39,148 nt of DNA, taken from contig NZ_JASTZU010000014.1 in assembly GCF_030282825.1 (NCBI RefSeq), positions 1 to 39,148 on the forward strand, in the 5' to 3' direction. A program made the translations under genes and the position numbers. Within the stretch, counting starts at the first letter, position 1; each line of letters starts with the position of its first letter. This stretch comes from Aquibacillus rhizosphaerae (GTDB lineage: Bacteria > Bacillota > Bacilli > Bacillales > Amphibacillaceae). The notes beneath the pieces were generated by a model. The model saw only the letters and a program-made list of their open reading frames with translations, ran no database searches and was not told the origin of the DNA. Positions 8,758 through 16,578 of the stretch are shown piece by piece.

Positions 8758-9544
8758 ATTCTAATTCTAATATAACCATCTCAACTCTTCTATTTTTGCT
8801 CCAATTCTCAGCAGAATTATTTTCAACAAGCGGTTGTGTATCACCATAACCAACTGCAATAAAACGGTTATCTTCAATATCCGTAGAGTCGATTATATAG
8901 CGAATGACACTACTTGCTCTTGAACCGGATAATTCCCAATTCGAGGGAAAGCGATAATTTGAAATTGGTCGGTTATCTGTATGTCCTTCTACTCTTACTT
9001 GATTTGGAATATTGCTTAAAAGCATACCCACTTTTTCTAAAAAGGGCTTACCTATTTCTACAATATCTGCTTCACCTGATTCAAATAATACTTTTTCTTG
9101 TAGTATGAGCACGACACCTTGATCAGTTCGATTAGCTGAAATTACATTATTTAATTGATTATCTTTTAGAAACTGTTCTACTTCTCTTAGTAATTCATCT
9201 AGTGAATCCTGCTGATCATCTTGCTCAACACTATTTGTTTCTTTATTCGTTTCTTCACTAGAATCCGTTTCTGAACCATTGTTCTTCAAATCGTCTGATC
9301 CTTCTTTTTCTTCTTGTATTTCTATATTTTCAGTTGGATTATCCATTGGACGAGGCGAAGGATTCCCTTCAAATATCATCCGATTACGAAATGACTCAGC
9401 TATGGCCTGAAACTTTACAATATCAATTTGTGACATTGAAAAAAGTAAAACAAAGAAAACTAAAATTAACGTAACTAAATCCGCATAAGTAACCATCCAC
9501 TTCGGGGCGCCTTTATCAATTCGCTTTTTTCTTCTAAGCTTCAT
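8756..9544 (-). CDS. motS: Na+-type flagellar stator protein MotS (MotB family)
   Basis: 262-residue MotB-family stator subunit that couples ion flow to flagellar rotation and anchors the stator to peptidoglycan. After a basic N terminus there is one membrane helix (about 18-42) with the ion-binding aspartate at Asp22 in TYADLVTL. A long acidic Glu/Asp/Ser/Asn linker follows (about 75-112), then an OmpA-like peptidoglycan-binding domain (VEGHTDNRPI...NWELSGSRA). It overlaps motP by 11 bases. Location beside ccpA with motP matches the B. subtilis motPS locus, which encodes the sodium-driven stator; ion choice here rests on that synteny. The acidic linker makes it about 20 residues longer than the B. 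subtilis protein. Confidence 0.92.
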   Translation of the reverse strand: MKLRRKKRIDKGAPKWMVTYADLVTLILVFFVLLFSMSQIDIVKFQAIAESFRNRMIFEGNPSPRPMDNPTENIEIQEEKEGSDDLKNNGSETDSSEETNKETNSVEQDDQQDSLDELLREVEQFLKDNQLNNVISANRTDQGVVLILQEKVLFESGEADIVEIGKPFLEKVGMLLSNIPNQVRVEGHTDNRPISNYRFPSNWELSGSRASSVIRYIIDSTDIEDNRFIAVGYGDTQPLVENNSAENWSKNRRVEMVILELE

Positions 9545-10358
9545 TGATGGACTCCTCCATTACCTCATCTGGGTCCTCTTCAACTTCCTTTTTCTTCATA
9601 TTATCAGATAAAAATGCACTTAATTTTTCTTTTAGAATACGAGGATTTTGTCCTGATTGGACACCAATGACACCTTCAATAACAATCTGTTTCATAAAAA
9701 CTTCTTCATCAGTTTTCATTTCTAACTTACCAGCCATTGGGATAAAAACTAGGTTTGCAAGTAATGATCCATAAAATGTTGTCAGTAGAGCTACAGCCAT
9801 GTTGGGGCCTAATGTTGCTGGGTCAGTTAAATTATTTAGCATAAGTACCAAACCAATTAAAGTACCAATCATTCCCCAAGCAGGTGCATATTCACCAGCT
9901 TTTTCAATAATTGTTCTTCCCTTTAAATGACGATCTTCCATTGCGGTAATCTCAGCACTCATAATATCGTTTATAACCTCTGGCTCTATACCATCAATAG
10001 CTAATAAGACACCTTTTTTAATAAAGGGATCTTCAACACTGTCTAATTCATTTTCAAGTGCTAATAATCCTTCTCTTCTTGCTCGTTCAGATAACCGGAC
10101 AAATAATTCAATTAAATCAGATAAGCTATTTTCATTTTTATTGAAAGCTTCTTTCATTACGAGATGGGTTAATTTCATTTGTTCTAAATTAAAGTTAATT
10201 AGCAAAGCCGCAAATAACCCACCTATTACAATTAGAATAGAAGATAGTTGTATAAATGAAATAATTCCTCCGGCTCCACCACTTGAAAGAATACCAAACA
10301 TAACCATGATAAAACCTAAAGTAATGCCTATTGGTGTTAAGATGTCCCTTTTTTTCAT
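9534..10358 (-). CDS. motP: Na+-type flagellar stator protein MotP (MotA family)
   Basis: 274-residue MotA/TolQ/ExbB-type membrane protein with four predicted helices: two near the N terminus (about 6-27 and 35-52) and two after the cytoplasmic loop (about 150-200, AWGMIGTLIGLVLMLNNL and AVALLTTFYGSLLANLVF). It forms the stator channel with MotS. I start at ATG 10358, preceded by GGGAGAGAG; a TTG six codons upstream would place this RBS inside the gene. The acidic C terminus (EEDPDEVMEES) overlaps the motS start. It follows ccpA by 90 bases with a small AT-rich hairpin between. Confidence 0.93.
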   Translation of the reverse strand: MKKRDILTPIGITLGFIMVMFGILSSGGAGGIISFIQLSSILIVIGGLFAALLINFNLEQMKLTHLVMKEAFNKNENSLSDLIELFVRLSERARREGLLALENELDSVEDPFIKKGVLLAIDGIEPEVINDIMSAEITAMEDRHLKGRTIIEKAGEYAPAWGMIGTLIGLVLMLNNLTDPATLGPNMAVALLTTFYGSLLANLVFIPMAGKLEMKTDEEVFMKQIVIEGVIGVQSGQNPRILKEKLSAFLSDNMKKKEVEEDPDEVMEESINEA

Positions 10359-10427
10359 ACTCTCTCTCCCTAACAATGCACAAACTTGGTTGAGATGAAA
10401 TTCACGCCAAGGATTTGTTTTTTAAAA

Positions 10428-10444
10428 GATATATTCTATATATC
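10428..10444 (-). other. AT-rich hairpin between ccpA and motP
   Basis: On the minus strand GATATAT, loop AGA, ATATATC, followed by TTTT: a perfect 7-bp but weak stem just after the ccpA stop codon. It could partly terminate ccpA transcripts and lower motPS expression. The stem is low in GC, so this is uncertain. Confidence 0.45.
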
Positions 10445-10448
10445 GACA

Positions 10449-11450
10449 TTATTTAGGTTTTGTTGAGTTTCTTTCGATAATTCTATGAGGTAAAATTACA
10501 TTTTGTTCCGTAACCTCTTCTTTATTCATATATTTGGTTAGTAACCTCATTGCAACAGCACCTATATCATACATAGGTTGAACAATGGTAGATAAAGTTG
10601 GTCGAACCATTGAAGCAAGTCTTGTATTATCAAATCCAAATACTTCAATATCTTCTGGTACATTTAGGCCTTTATCCTGAATGCCGTGAATAATACCTAG
10701 AGCCATTTCATCGGAAGCGACAAATATAGCAGTTGGTTTCTTTTCCATTGCAAGTAACTGCTCAGCCGCTTCTATACCTGAATCGTATGTATAGTCACCT
10801 TTAATAACCAATTCTTCATTTAATTGTTGTTTTGATTCATCCAAAGCACGTAAAAAACCTTTATATTTTTGATTATTAACTTCTGTTTCCTCTGTTCCAG
10901 ATACAAATGCTGGATGAGCAGTTCCGTTCTCAATTAATAATTGAGTTGCTTCAAAGGAAGCTTGTTCATAATCAATGTTAACAGATGGCACAGATTCTGT
11001 TGGATCTATTGTTGCAGCAAGCGCTACTGGAACAGGAGACGTTTTAAACTGTTGAACATGTTCCTCACTTATTTTTCCACCCATAAATACAATACCATCT
11101 ACTTGCTTTTCTAACATTGTATTAATTAATTTTAATTCTTTATCTATATTCTGGTCTGAGTTACTCAAGATAATATTATACTTATACATTGTTGCTATAT
11201 CATCAATACCTCTTGCTAATTCCGAGAAAAATATGCTTGATATGTCAGGTATAATAACACCTACTGTTGTTGTCTTTTTGCTTGCTAAACCTCTAGCGAC
11301 TGCGTTTGGACGATATCCTAATCGTTCAATTGTATGTAATACTTTCTTTCTTGTAGCGGGTTTAACATTTGGATTTCCATTAACTACTCTTGAAACTGTA
11401 GCCATAGAAACATTTGCCTCACGAGCTACATCATATATTGTTATATTCAT
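10449..11450 (-). CDS. ccpA: Catabolite control protein A
   Basis: LacI/GalR-family regulator of carbon catabolite control, 333 residues against 334 in B. subtilis. The helix-turn-helix with hinge helix occupies about 1-60 ([20 protein letters not shown] and [14 protein letters not shown]), followed by a periplasmic-binding-protein-like effector and HPr-Ser-P interaction domain ([20 protein letters not shown]). It would bind cre sites as a complex with HPr-Ser46-P. The ATG is preceded by GGAGGTAAT. In B. subtilis it is linked to aroA upstream and motPS downstream; here an aroA terminator and a repeat element separate it from aroA, and it has its own promoter-like sequence. Confidence 0.97.
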   Translation of the reverse strand: MNITIYDVAREANVSMATVSRVVNGNPNVKPATRKKVLHTIERLGYRPNAVARGLASKKTTTVGVIIPDISSIFFSELARGIDDIATMYKYNIILSNSDQNIDKELKLINTMLEKQVDGIVFMGGKISEEHVQQFKTSPVPVALAATIDPTESVPSVNIDYEQASFEATQLLIENGTAHPAFVSGTEETEVNNQKYKGFLRALDESKQQLNEELVIKGDYTYDSGIEAAEQLLAMEKKPTAIFVASDEMALGIIHGIQDKGLNVPEDIEVFGFDNTRLASMVRPTLSTIVQPMYDIGAVAMRLLTKYMNKEEVTEQNVILPHRIIERNSTKPK

Positions 11451-11501
11451 AACAAAATTACCTCCAATATTCCTTTTTATATAGCGTTCTGCTTTTCACT
11501 T

Positions 11502-11530
11502 ATCATACGATAATATAACAAGTTCCGCAA
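11502..11530 (-). promoter_or_regulatory. Probable ccpA promoter
   Basis: On the minus strand TTGCGG, 17-bp spacer, TATGAT, 51 bases before the start codon. A second candidate further upstream is an extended -10, TGGTATAAT, at 11594-11586. Confidence 0.55.
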
Positions 11531-11682
11531 TGGTTCGACATTTTACAAATTTTTATGCAGAATTACTCTATTTTTGATATGTATTATTATACCAAATCAC
11601 AGTTGAAAAAGTACTAGATTGCATTTGTTTTTTTATCTAGCTTTTAATTATTTCATTTTAAGTACAACATCGCAACAAAAAT

Positions 11683-11792
11683 GCGGGCGTCTGGCTCATC
11701 CACGAAACGAAAAGGCTAGCCTTTTCGTTTCGTTTTACTTCACAAAGAGGATTGACTTAAGGCCTCAGGCAGAATAGGCGCTATAGCTGTTC
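11683..11792. repeat. Dispersed intergenic repeat, copy 1
   Basis: This is the main content of the 498-base gap between ccpA and aroA. The 43 bases at 11741-11783 match 15935-15977 at 35 positions, including the shared strings TTGACTTAAG and AGGCGCTA. The left ends also agree (GCGGGCG against GCGGGTG, then GGCTC against TGCTC). The middle of this copy is a perfect palindrome instead of the sequence found in copy 2. No coding potential is seen. Confidence 0.75.
11702..11733. repeat. Perfect 32-bp palindrome inside repeat copy 1
   Basis: ACGAAACGAAAAGGC, TA, GCCTTTTCGTTTCGT: each half is the exact reverse complement of the other. As RNA it makes a long hairpin on either strand. The following TTTTACTT is a poor U tract, so a plain terminator role is doubtful. 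Confidence 0.9.
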
Positions 11793-11895
11793 GTAGCACA
11801 TGCTAATAATCAGTTTAGCCACAAGATACTAAATCTATAATTTCCTGGTGTACTATAAGAAATGCAGTGCATTTTTAAAGATTTGTTCCCTAACA

Positions 11896-11930
11896 ATAAA
11901 AAATGCCCCTGCCTATAGTAGACAAGGGCT
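11896..11930 (-). terminator. Terminator of aroA
   Basis: On the minus strand GCCCTTG, loop, CAGGGGC, then ATTTTTTATTG: seven pairs including one G-U. It is about 20 bases past the aroA stop and would block simple read-through into ccpA. Confidence 0.85.
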
Positions 11931-11948
11931 GACATATTAAAATCCGTT

Positions 11949-13016
11949 TTATTTATTCTTTGTTAATTCTTTAAAAAATGCATCAAACATATCAAAATCC
12001 ATTTGTTGTGCTGAATCGGAAAGCGCTACTGCCGGATCAGGGTGCACTTCAGCCATAACACCATCTGCCCCTATTGCTAATGCAGCTTTTGCAGCAGGTA
12101 ACAATAAATCTCTTCTTCCAGTAGAATGCGTTACATCCACCATAACTGGTAAATGTGTTTCTTGCTTAAGAATTGGAACAGCTGTAATATCAAGTGTATT
12201 ACGTGTCGCTTTTTCATATGTGCGAATGCCGCGCTCACATAATATGATATCACCATTACCTCTAGAATTAATGTACTCTGCAGCATTGATGAAGTCAGAA
12301 ATTGTTGCTGACATTCCTCGTTTTAATAGAACTGGTTTATTCGTCTCACCAGCAGCTTTTAGTAGCTCAAAGTTTTGCATGTTACGTGCACCAATTTGAA
12401 TAACATCAATGTATTCAATTGCCTTTTCTATATGAGCAGGATTAACAATTTCACTAACAACAGCTAAATCATATTCGTCAGCAACCTGTTTTAATATCTT
12501 TAGACCTTCGAAACCAAGACCTTGGAAGTCGTATGGAGAAGTTCTAGGTTTGAAAGCACCACCACGTAGCAATTTCAATCCTTTTTTCTTAATTTCAGCA
12601 GCAACTTGAGCAACTTGTTCATAACTTTCTACTGCACAAGGGCCAAAAATAAAGTGTTGATTACCGTCTCCAAACTTATCTCCATTGATTTCAATGATAG
12701 TATCTTCTGGTTTTTTCTTACGTGATACTAACAAGGCTTTGCTATGATCTTCTTCCTGTAATTCTAATCCAGCCTTAAAAATTTCTTTAAATAAGTGAAC
12801 AATGGTAGAATTTTCAAAGGGTCCATTATTATTTTTTGAAATTAGATTTAACATATCCCTTTCACGAACGGGGTCAAAACTACGATTAGCACCTTGTTTC
12901 TCTTTCACTTGACCAGTTTGTTGAACTAGCTCCGCTCGCTTGTTAATTAAATCTAATATTTCCAGATTTACTTGATCTAGTTTTGCGCGCAACTGATCTA
13001 ATTGTTCATTACTCAA
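11949..13016 (-). CDS. aroA: Bifunctional chorismate mutase / DAHP synthase
   Basis: 355 residues; the B. subtilis AroA fusion has 358. An AroQ-type chorismate mutase domain fills about 1-85 ([20 protein letters not shown], then KEK and RERD), and a class Iβ DAHP synthase fills about 100-352 ([50 protein letters not shown]). It catalyses the first shikimate step, phosphoenolpyruvate plus erythrose 4-phosphate, with the mutase domain giving feedback by chorismate or prephenate. The start codon is TTG at 13016, preceded by AGGGGGAT; no ATG is suitably placed. A good sigma-A promoter lies upstream, divergent from the FtsA-like gene. Confidence 0.96.
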   Translation of the reverse strand: MSNEQLDQLRAKLDQVNLEILDLINKRAELVQQTGQVKEKQGANRSFDPVRERDMLNLISKNNNGPFENSTIVHLFKEIFKAGLELQEEDHSKALLVSRKKKPEDTIIEINGDKFGDGNQHFIFGPCAVESYEQVAQVAAEIKKKGLKLLRGGAFKPRTSPYDFQGLGFEGLKILKQVADEYDLAVVSEIVNPAHIEKAIEYIDVIQIGARNMQNFELLKAAGETNKPVLLKRGMSATISDFINAAEYINSRGNGDIILCERGIRTYEKATRNTLDITAVPILKQETHLPVMVDVTHSTGRRDLLLPAAKAALAIGADGVMAEVHPDPAVALSDSAQQMDFDMFDAFFKELTKNK

Positions 13017-13082
13017 TGTGAATCCCCCTATTTTTATTTAAAGTTATTCAAAAATATGATAATTTTTTAATAATTAGGGATA

Positions 13083-13111
13083 ATTATAGCTAATATTTTT
13101 CATCTTGTCAC
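13083..13111 (-). promoter_or_regulatory. Probable sigma-A promoter of aroA
   Basis: On the minus strand GTGACA, exactly 17 bases, TATAAT. The -10 lies about 67 bases before the TTG start. Confidence 0.65.
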
Positions 13112-13173
13112 CACTAAGTTTATAATATTTAGTATATTCTATATTTTATTTTTATATGAAGGGAACTAGTTAT

Positions 13174-15312
13174 ATGAGTGAACGCATTTTTGCGCTCGAT
13201 ATCGGCACCAGATCTGTAGTTGGTTTAATTATTGAAAAAAGTGAAAATAAATTTAAATTAATTGATTATTATGTACAAGAACATGAAGAAAGGTCTATGT
13301 TAGATGGACAAATTCACGATGTTGTTTCGGTTGCTAATGTAATCAGACAAGTAAAAACAGTATTAGAAGAAAGACACGGAGGACAATTAACTAAAGTATG
13401 TGTAGCTGCTGCAGGTAGAGCACTAAAAACAAAACGCACCACAATTTCAAAAGAAATCGCTAACCATCCATTAATGGAAAAAGAAGACATATTATTCCTC
13501 GAACTAAGTGCCGTTCAAAAAGCACAATATGATCTAGCAATTGAAGAAGTAAACGCTTCTAGCACGCATTATTATTGTGTTGGATATTCTGTTTTAGAGT
13601 ATCAATTAGATGGCGATCTTATTGGATCGTTAATTGATCAACAAGGACAAACAGCAAAAGTAGAAATAATTGCAACATTTTTACCTAAAGTTGTTGTGGA
13701 ATCGCTTATCTCTGCATTACATCGCGCGGACCTTGAGATGGAAGCTTTAACACTAGAACCTATCGCAGCTATTAATGTTTTAATTCCACCTTCCATGAGA
13801 AGGCTAAATGTAGCGCTTGTGGACATCGGAGCAGGAACGAGTGATATAGCATTAACAGAAGCAGGAGCAATCACAGCGTATGGCATGGTCCCTATGGCGG
13901 GTGATGAAATAACAGAAGCGATAAGTGACCAATATCTTTTAGACTTTGTGGAAGCTGAAAATGTAAAAAAAGAAATGACTATAAATAAACAATCCACTAT
14001 AACGGATATTTTAGGCTTTGAACAAACGATTGAATATGATGAATTAGTCAATGAAATCTCAAGCGCAATTGACTCTTTAGTTGATGGGATTTCAAAAGAG
14101 ATTTATCAATTAAATAATAAGTCACCAAAAGCAATTATGTTAGTAGGTGGAGGAAGTCAAACACCAGAACTAGCTAACCGCTTAGCTTTAAAAATGAATT
14201 TACCAAATAATCGTGTTGCAATTAGGGGCGTAGATGCAATCCCTTCTCTCCAGAAGGATGATAGTTTACCCGTTGGACCGGAATTTATAACGCCAATTGG
14301 AATCGCAATCGCAGCAAAACAGAACCCTGTTCACTATATTAGTGTTACCGTAAATAATCGCGCGGTCAGACTGTTTGATATGAAACAACTCACTGTCGGC
14401 GATTGCTTGTTAGCTGCAGGTATTAATATTGATAAGCTTTACGGACGTCCTGGCATGGCTTACATGATAAATTGGAATGGAAAAGACATTACGCTACCTG
14501 GCACATTTGGACAAGCACCTAAGCTGTGGCTTAATGAAGAACCTATTACCGTTGAAGAGCATATTAAACACGGGGATATTTTGAACGTTGAAAAGGGTGC
14601 TGATGGAAGTGAACCAACAATAAGTATTAAAGAGCTTATCGGAGATATCCCATCGTATAAAGTTATATTTAATGGTAAAATTTTCAAAATTGAATCAAAA
14701 ATACTAATAAATAATCGAGTCGTACCCGAAGACTACATTGTACAAGATCATGACAAAATAGAAGTAATTAGTAAGAATACAGTGGAAGAATTCTTCAAAA
14801 ACATAAATAGACCTGAACTAATTGATACTATTGGACAGTTTTATTTGTGGGTTAATGGAGAAAAACAATCGTTTTCCTCTTATAGCAGCATAGTCTATAT
14901 TAATGATAAAGAAGCTAATTTAAACCACCTATTAAGAGAAGGCGATCGAATCACTCATAAGGGTAGTAATAATCCAACAGTTAAAAATCTATTGAACGAT
15001 ATAGGTAGAGAGGCACAGTATTCCATAACAATCTTATACAATAAAAAACCGTTAAGATTAGAAAAAAGTGTACTAGATGTTTATAGAGATGGGGTGTTAA
15101 TGGATTTAGAGGATAAACTCTTTTCGGGAGATAAAATTCAATTAAAAGAAAGAGAGAAAAGTCCATTCATATTCCAAGATATTTTCAGGTTTATCTCTAT
15201 CGACTTATCTCAAGTAAAAGGTGGAATTGAAATTCAAAAGAATGGTGAACCTACAACTTTTTTTGAAGAGCTATCACCAAATGATTCAATTATTATTCAT
15301 TGGCAAGAATAA
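13174..15312 (+). CDS. FtsA/PilM-like actin-fold protein with repeated C-terminal domains
   Basis: 712 residues. The N-terminal 380 or so carry an FtsA/PilM-type ATPase: phosphate 1 at 7-20 (ALDIGTRSVVGLII), an SHS2/1C-like insert (CVAAAGRALKTKRTTISKEI), phosphate 2 at Asp217 (VDIGAGTSD), and the adenosine motif GGGS at 325-328. The tail has about five related units starting near 430, 495, 556, 616 and 683, each with a hydrophobic strand, NG or NK turn, and a closing (G/H/N)DxI-type strand (HGDILNV, DHDKIEV, EGDRITH, SGDKIQL, NDSIIIH), suggesting a β-grasp-like fold. I start at ATG 13174 because GAAGGGA lies nine bases before it; ATG 13156 lacks an RBS. No membrane helix or FtsA-style amphipathic C-terminal helix is seen. 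It stands alone, divergent from aroA. A division, shape or surface role is inference. Confidence 0.85.
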   Translation: MSERIFALDIGTRSVVGLIIEKSENKFKLIDYYVQEHEERSMLDGQIHDVVSVANVIRQVKTVLEERHGGQLTKVCVAAAGRALKTKRTTISKEIANHPLMEKEDILFLELSAVQKAQYDLAIEEVNASSTHYYCVGYSVLEYQLDGDLIGSLIDQQGQTAKVEIIATFLPKVVVESLISALHRADLEMEALTLEPIAAINVLIPPSMRRLNVALVDIGAGTSDIALTEAGAITAYGMVPMAGDEITEAISDQYLLDFVEAENVKKEMTINKQSTITDILGFEQTIEYDELVNEISSAIDSLVDGISKEIYQLNNKSPKAIMLVGGGSQTPELANRLALKMNLPNNRVAIRGVDAIPSLQKDDSLPVGPEFITPIGIAIAAKQNPVHYISVTVNNRAVRLFDMKQLTVGDCLLAAGINIDKLYGRPGMAYMINWNGKDITLPGTFGQAPKLWLNEEPITVEEHIKHGDILNVEKGADGSEPTISIKELIGDIPSYKVIFNGKIFKIESKILINNRVVPEDYIVQDHDKIEVISKNTVEEFFKNINRPELIDTIGQFYLWVNGEKQSFSSYSSIVYINDKEANLNHLLREGDRITHKGSNNPTVKNLLNDIGREAQYSITILYNKKPLRLEKSVLDVYRDGVLMDLEDKLFSGDKIQLKEREKSPFIFQDIFRFISIDLSQVKGGIEIQKNGEPTTFFEELSPNDSIIIHWQE

Positions 15313-15356
15313 CTAGCTCAATATCGCAGGCTCCATACTCACCAACTACAAGCAGA

Positions 15357-15394
15357 CAAGCCTCTGTGTGACGTTCTATGTCACACAGAGCTTG
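15357..15394. repeat. Strong hairpin without U tract, possible third repeat element
   Basis: CAAG-c-CTCTGTGTGAC, loop GTTCTAT, GTCACACAGAGCTTG: 15 pairs with one bulged C. AACCTATAGG follows, so it is not a standard terminator. The flanks (GCAGGCTCCATACTCACC before, ATAGGCGCAG after) faintly resemble the two dispersed repeats. Confidence 0.7.
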
Positions 15395-15476
15395 AACCTA
15401 TAGGCGCAGAATCTGATTGTGACTGTTTTGCGTGATATCTACGTTCAGCAAATTTTATAATTTCTATACTATTAAA

Positions 15477-15513
15477 AGAAGAAGCAACTATTATTTACAT
15501 AGTTGCTTCTTCT
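15477..15513. terminator. Bidirectional terminator between the FtsA-like gene and ytxJ
   Basis: AGAAGAAGCAACTA, nine-base loop, TAGTTGCTTCTTCT: a perfect 14-bp stem. TTTAT follows on the plus strand and TTTTAAT on the minus strand. It abuts the ytxJ stop codon. Confidence 0.9.
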
Positions 15514-15843
15514 TTATATATTTTCTAACTGCATTTTCAATTGATTCCGAGTTATTCGACTGTGGGAATCATGCCAAATTACTTTCTTATTACTGAATAA
15601 TAGTGCTTGTGGTGATTCATGTTTTATATGATATCTGTTAGAAATAATATTTGATAACTCACGTGCTTCTTGGACATAAAGAATATATAAAGGTAATTTA
15701 GTTTCAACACTGAAATTATCATATTCTTTTTTTGCTTCTGAGCTGATAGGACAAGTTAAACTATGTTTCATTAATATAAATACATCTTTTTCATCTAAAA
15801 TTTCTTTAAATTGTTCTTCTGTTTCAATAACTTTAATATCCAT
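15514..15843 (-). CDS. ytxJ: Monothiol bacilliredoxin-like protein YtxJ
   Basis: 109-residue thioredoxin-fold protein of the YtxJ family. The single active cysteine is Cys31 in HSLTCPIS, the usual monothiol (TCPI) site, and the cis-proline turn is in HESPQALLF. The family is linked to bacillithiol-dependent redox chemistry of cytosolic proteins, probably as a monothiol bacilliredoxin. In B. subtilis it is the last gene of ytxG-ytxH-ytxJ; here a terminator and a repeat element (15875-16050) separate it from ytxH, so it may have its own promoter. The RBS is AAAGGGG. Confidence 0.9.
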   Translation of the reverse strand: MDIKVIETEEQFKEILDEKDVFILMKHSLTCPISSEAKKEYDNFSVETKLPLYILYVQEARELSNIISNRYHIKHESPQALLFSNKKVIWHDSHSRITRNQLKMQLENI

Positions 15844-15874
15844 TTTATGCCCCTTTCTAATACACTTAAGAAAA

Positions 15875-15990
15875 GCGCGGGTGCCTTGCTCCCCCTAGGG
15901 CAATTAAGACGAACATCTATTTCAGGATCTTTACCACAAAGATGTTTGACTTAAGAACTCAGGTGGGAGAGGCGCTAGCGCTAGACAACT
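15875..15990. repeat. Dispersed intergenic repeat, copy 2
   Basis: Starts GCGCGGGTGCCTTGCTC and ends AGGCGCTAGCGCTAG. Bases 15935-15977 match copy 1 at 35 of 43 positions, in the same orientation. Its centre differs from copy 1 and carries its own small inverted repeat, AACATCT (15913-15919) with AGATGTT (15940-15946). It lies between ytxJ and ytxH. Confidence 0.75.
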
Positions 15991-16017
15991 CCAAATTTTT
16001 ATACTTTATTAGCTCTT

Positions 16018-16050
16018 AAAAAAGGTTGTTGAACATTTGTTCAACAACCC
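16018..16050 (-). terminator. Terminator of ytxG-ytxH
   Basis: On the minus strand GGTTGTTGAACA, AA, TGTTCAACAACC, then TTTTTTAAG: a 12-bp arm pair followed by a U tract, ending the ytxGH transcript before ytxJ. Confidence 0.95.
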
Positions 16051-16060
16051 ACTACTAGTA

Positions 16061-16528
16061 TTAGTATTTCTCATCTTTTTTATTCATTTGTTCTGCCGCT
16101 TCTTCAATTGCTTGTGCAACCTCTTCCGCTGCTTCTTCTGGATTTTCTGGATCTTGATTACTATTTATTTTTTCTTGAATTGATTTCGTTGTTTCTTTGA
16201 ATTTATCCCCTAGTTCCTGCGATTTTTCAGATACATTTTGGGAAAACTGATTTGTGGTTTCTTTAGCAACATCTTTCCACTCAGTTCCTTTTTCATAAGC
16301 AACATCTTTCCATTCAGTTCCTTTTTCATAAGCTACGTCTTTCCATTCATTTGCACGGTCTTTTACGTAAGTTGCTCCATGGTTAATATCACCTCTAAGC
16401 TCTTTACCGGATTTAGGTGCAAACAATAAAGCAACAGAAGCACCTACAATACCTCCAATAAGTGACCCAATCAAAAAGTCTTTACTATTAATATTTTCAT
16501 TTTGATTTTGATTCTCTTGATTACTCAT
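16061..16528 (-). CDS. ytxH: General stress protein YtxH with 11-residue repeats
   Basis: 155-residue YtxH-family protein. A single glycine-rich membrane segment lies at about 15-38 (FLIGSLIGGIVGASVALLFA), followed by the family hallmark PKSGKELR. The middle has near-perfect 11-residue repeats, EWKDVAYEKGT twice and EWKDVAKETTN once, seen in the DNA as 33-bp tandem copies around 16270-16350. The C-terminal third is very acidic and helical. The 11-mer periodicity gives an amphipathic helix like those of LEA proteins. In B. subtilis the gene is under sigma-B; here it follows ytxG behind a sigma-B-like promoter. Exact function is unknown. The start is preceded by GGGAGGA. Confidence 0.92.
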   Translation of the reverse strand: MSNQENQNQNENINSKDFLIGSLIGGIVGASVALLFAPKSGKELRGDINHGATYVKDRANEWKDVAYEKGTEWKDVAYEKGTEWKDVAKETTNQFSQNVSEKSQELGDKFKETTKSIQEKINSNQDPENPEEAAEEVAQAIEEAAEQMNKKDEKY

Positions 16529-16578
16529 TAATTATTCCTCCCGTATTTTGATAAATTTATTTTTCTTGTTCAAATTGT

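Noticed and set aside
11702-11733. 32-bp palindrome read as a terminator of aroA or ccpA
   Set aside because: It lacks a proper U tract, aroA already has its own terminator at 11896-11930, and the palindrome lies inside a repeat element upstream of the ccpA promoter.
13638-14051. 137-codon minus-strand open frame
   Set aside because: Lies wholly inside the FtsA-like gene, whose reading frame has clear ATPase motifs; this is a shadow.
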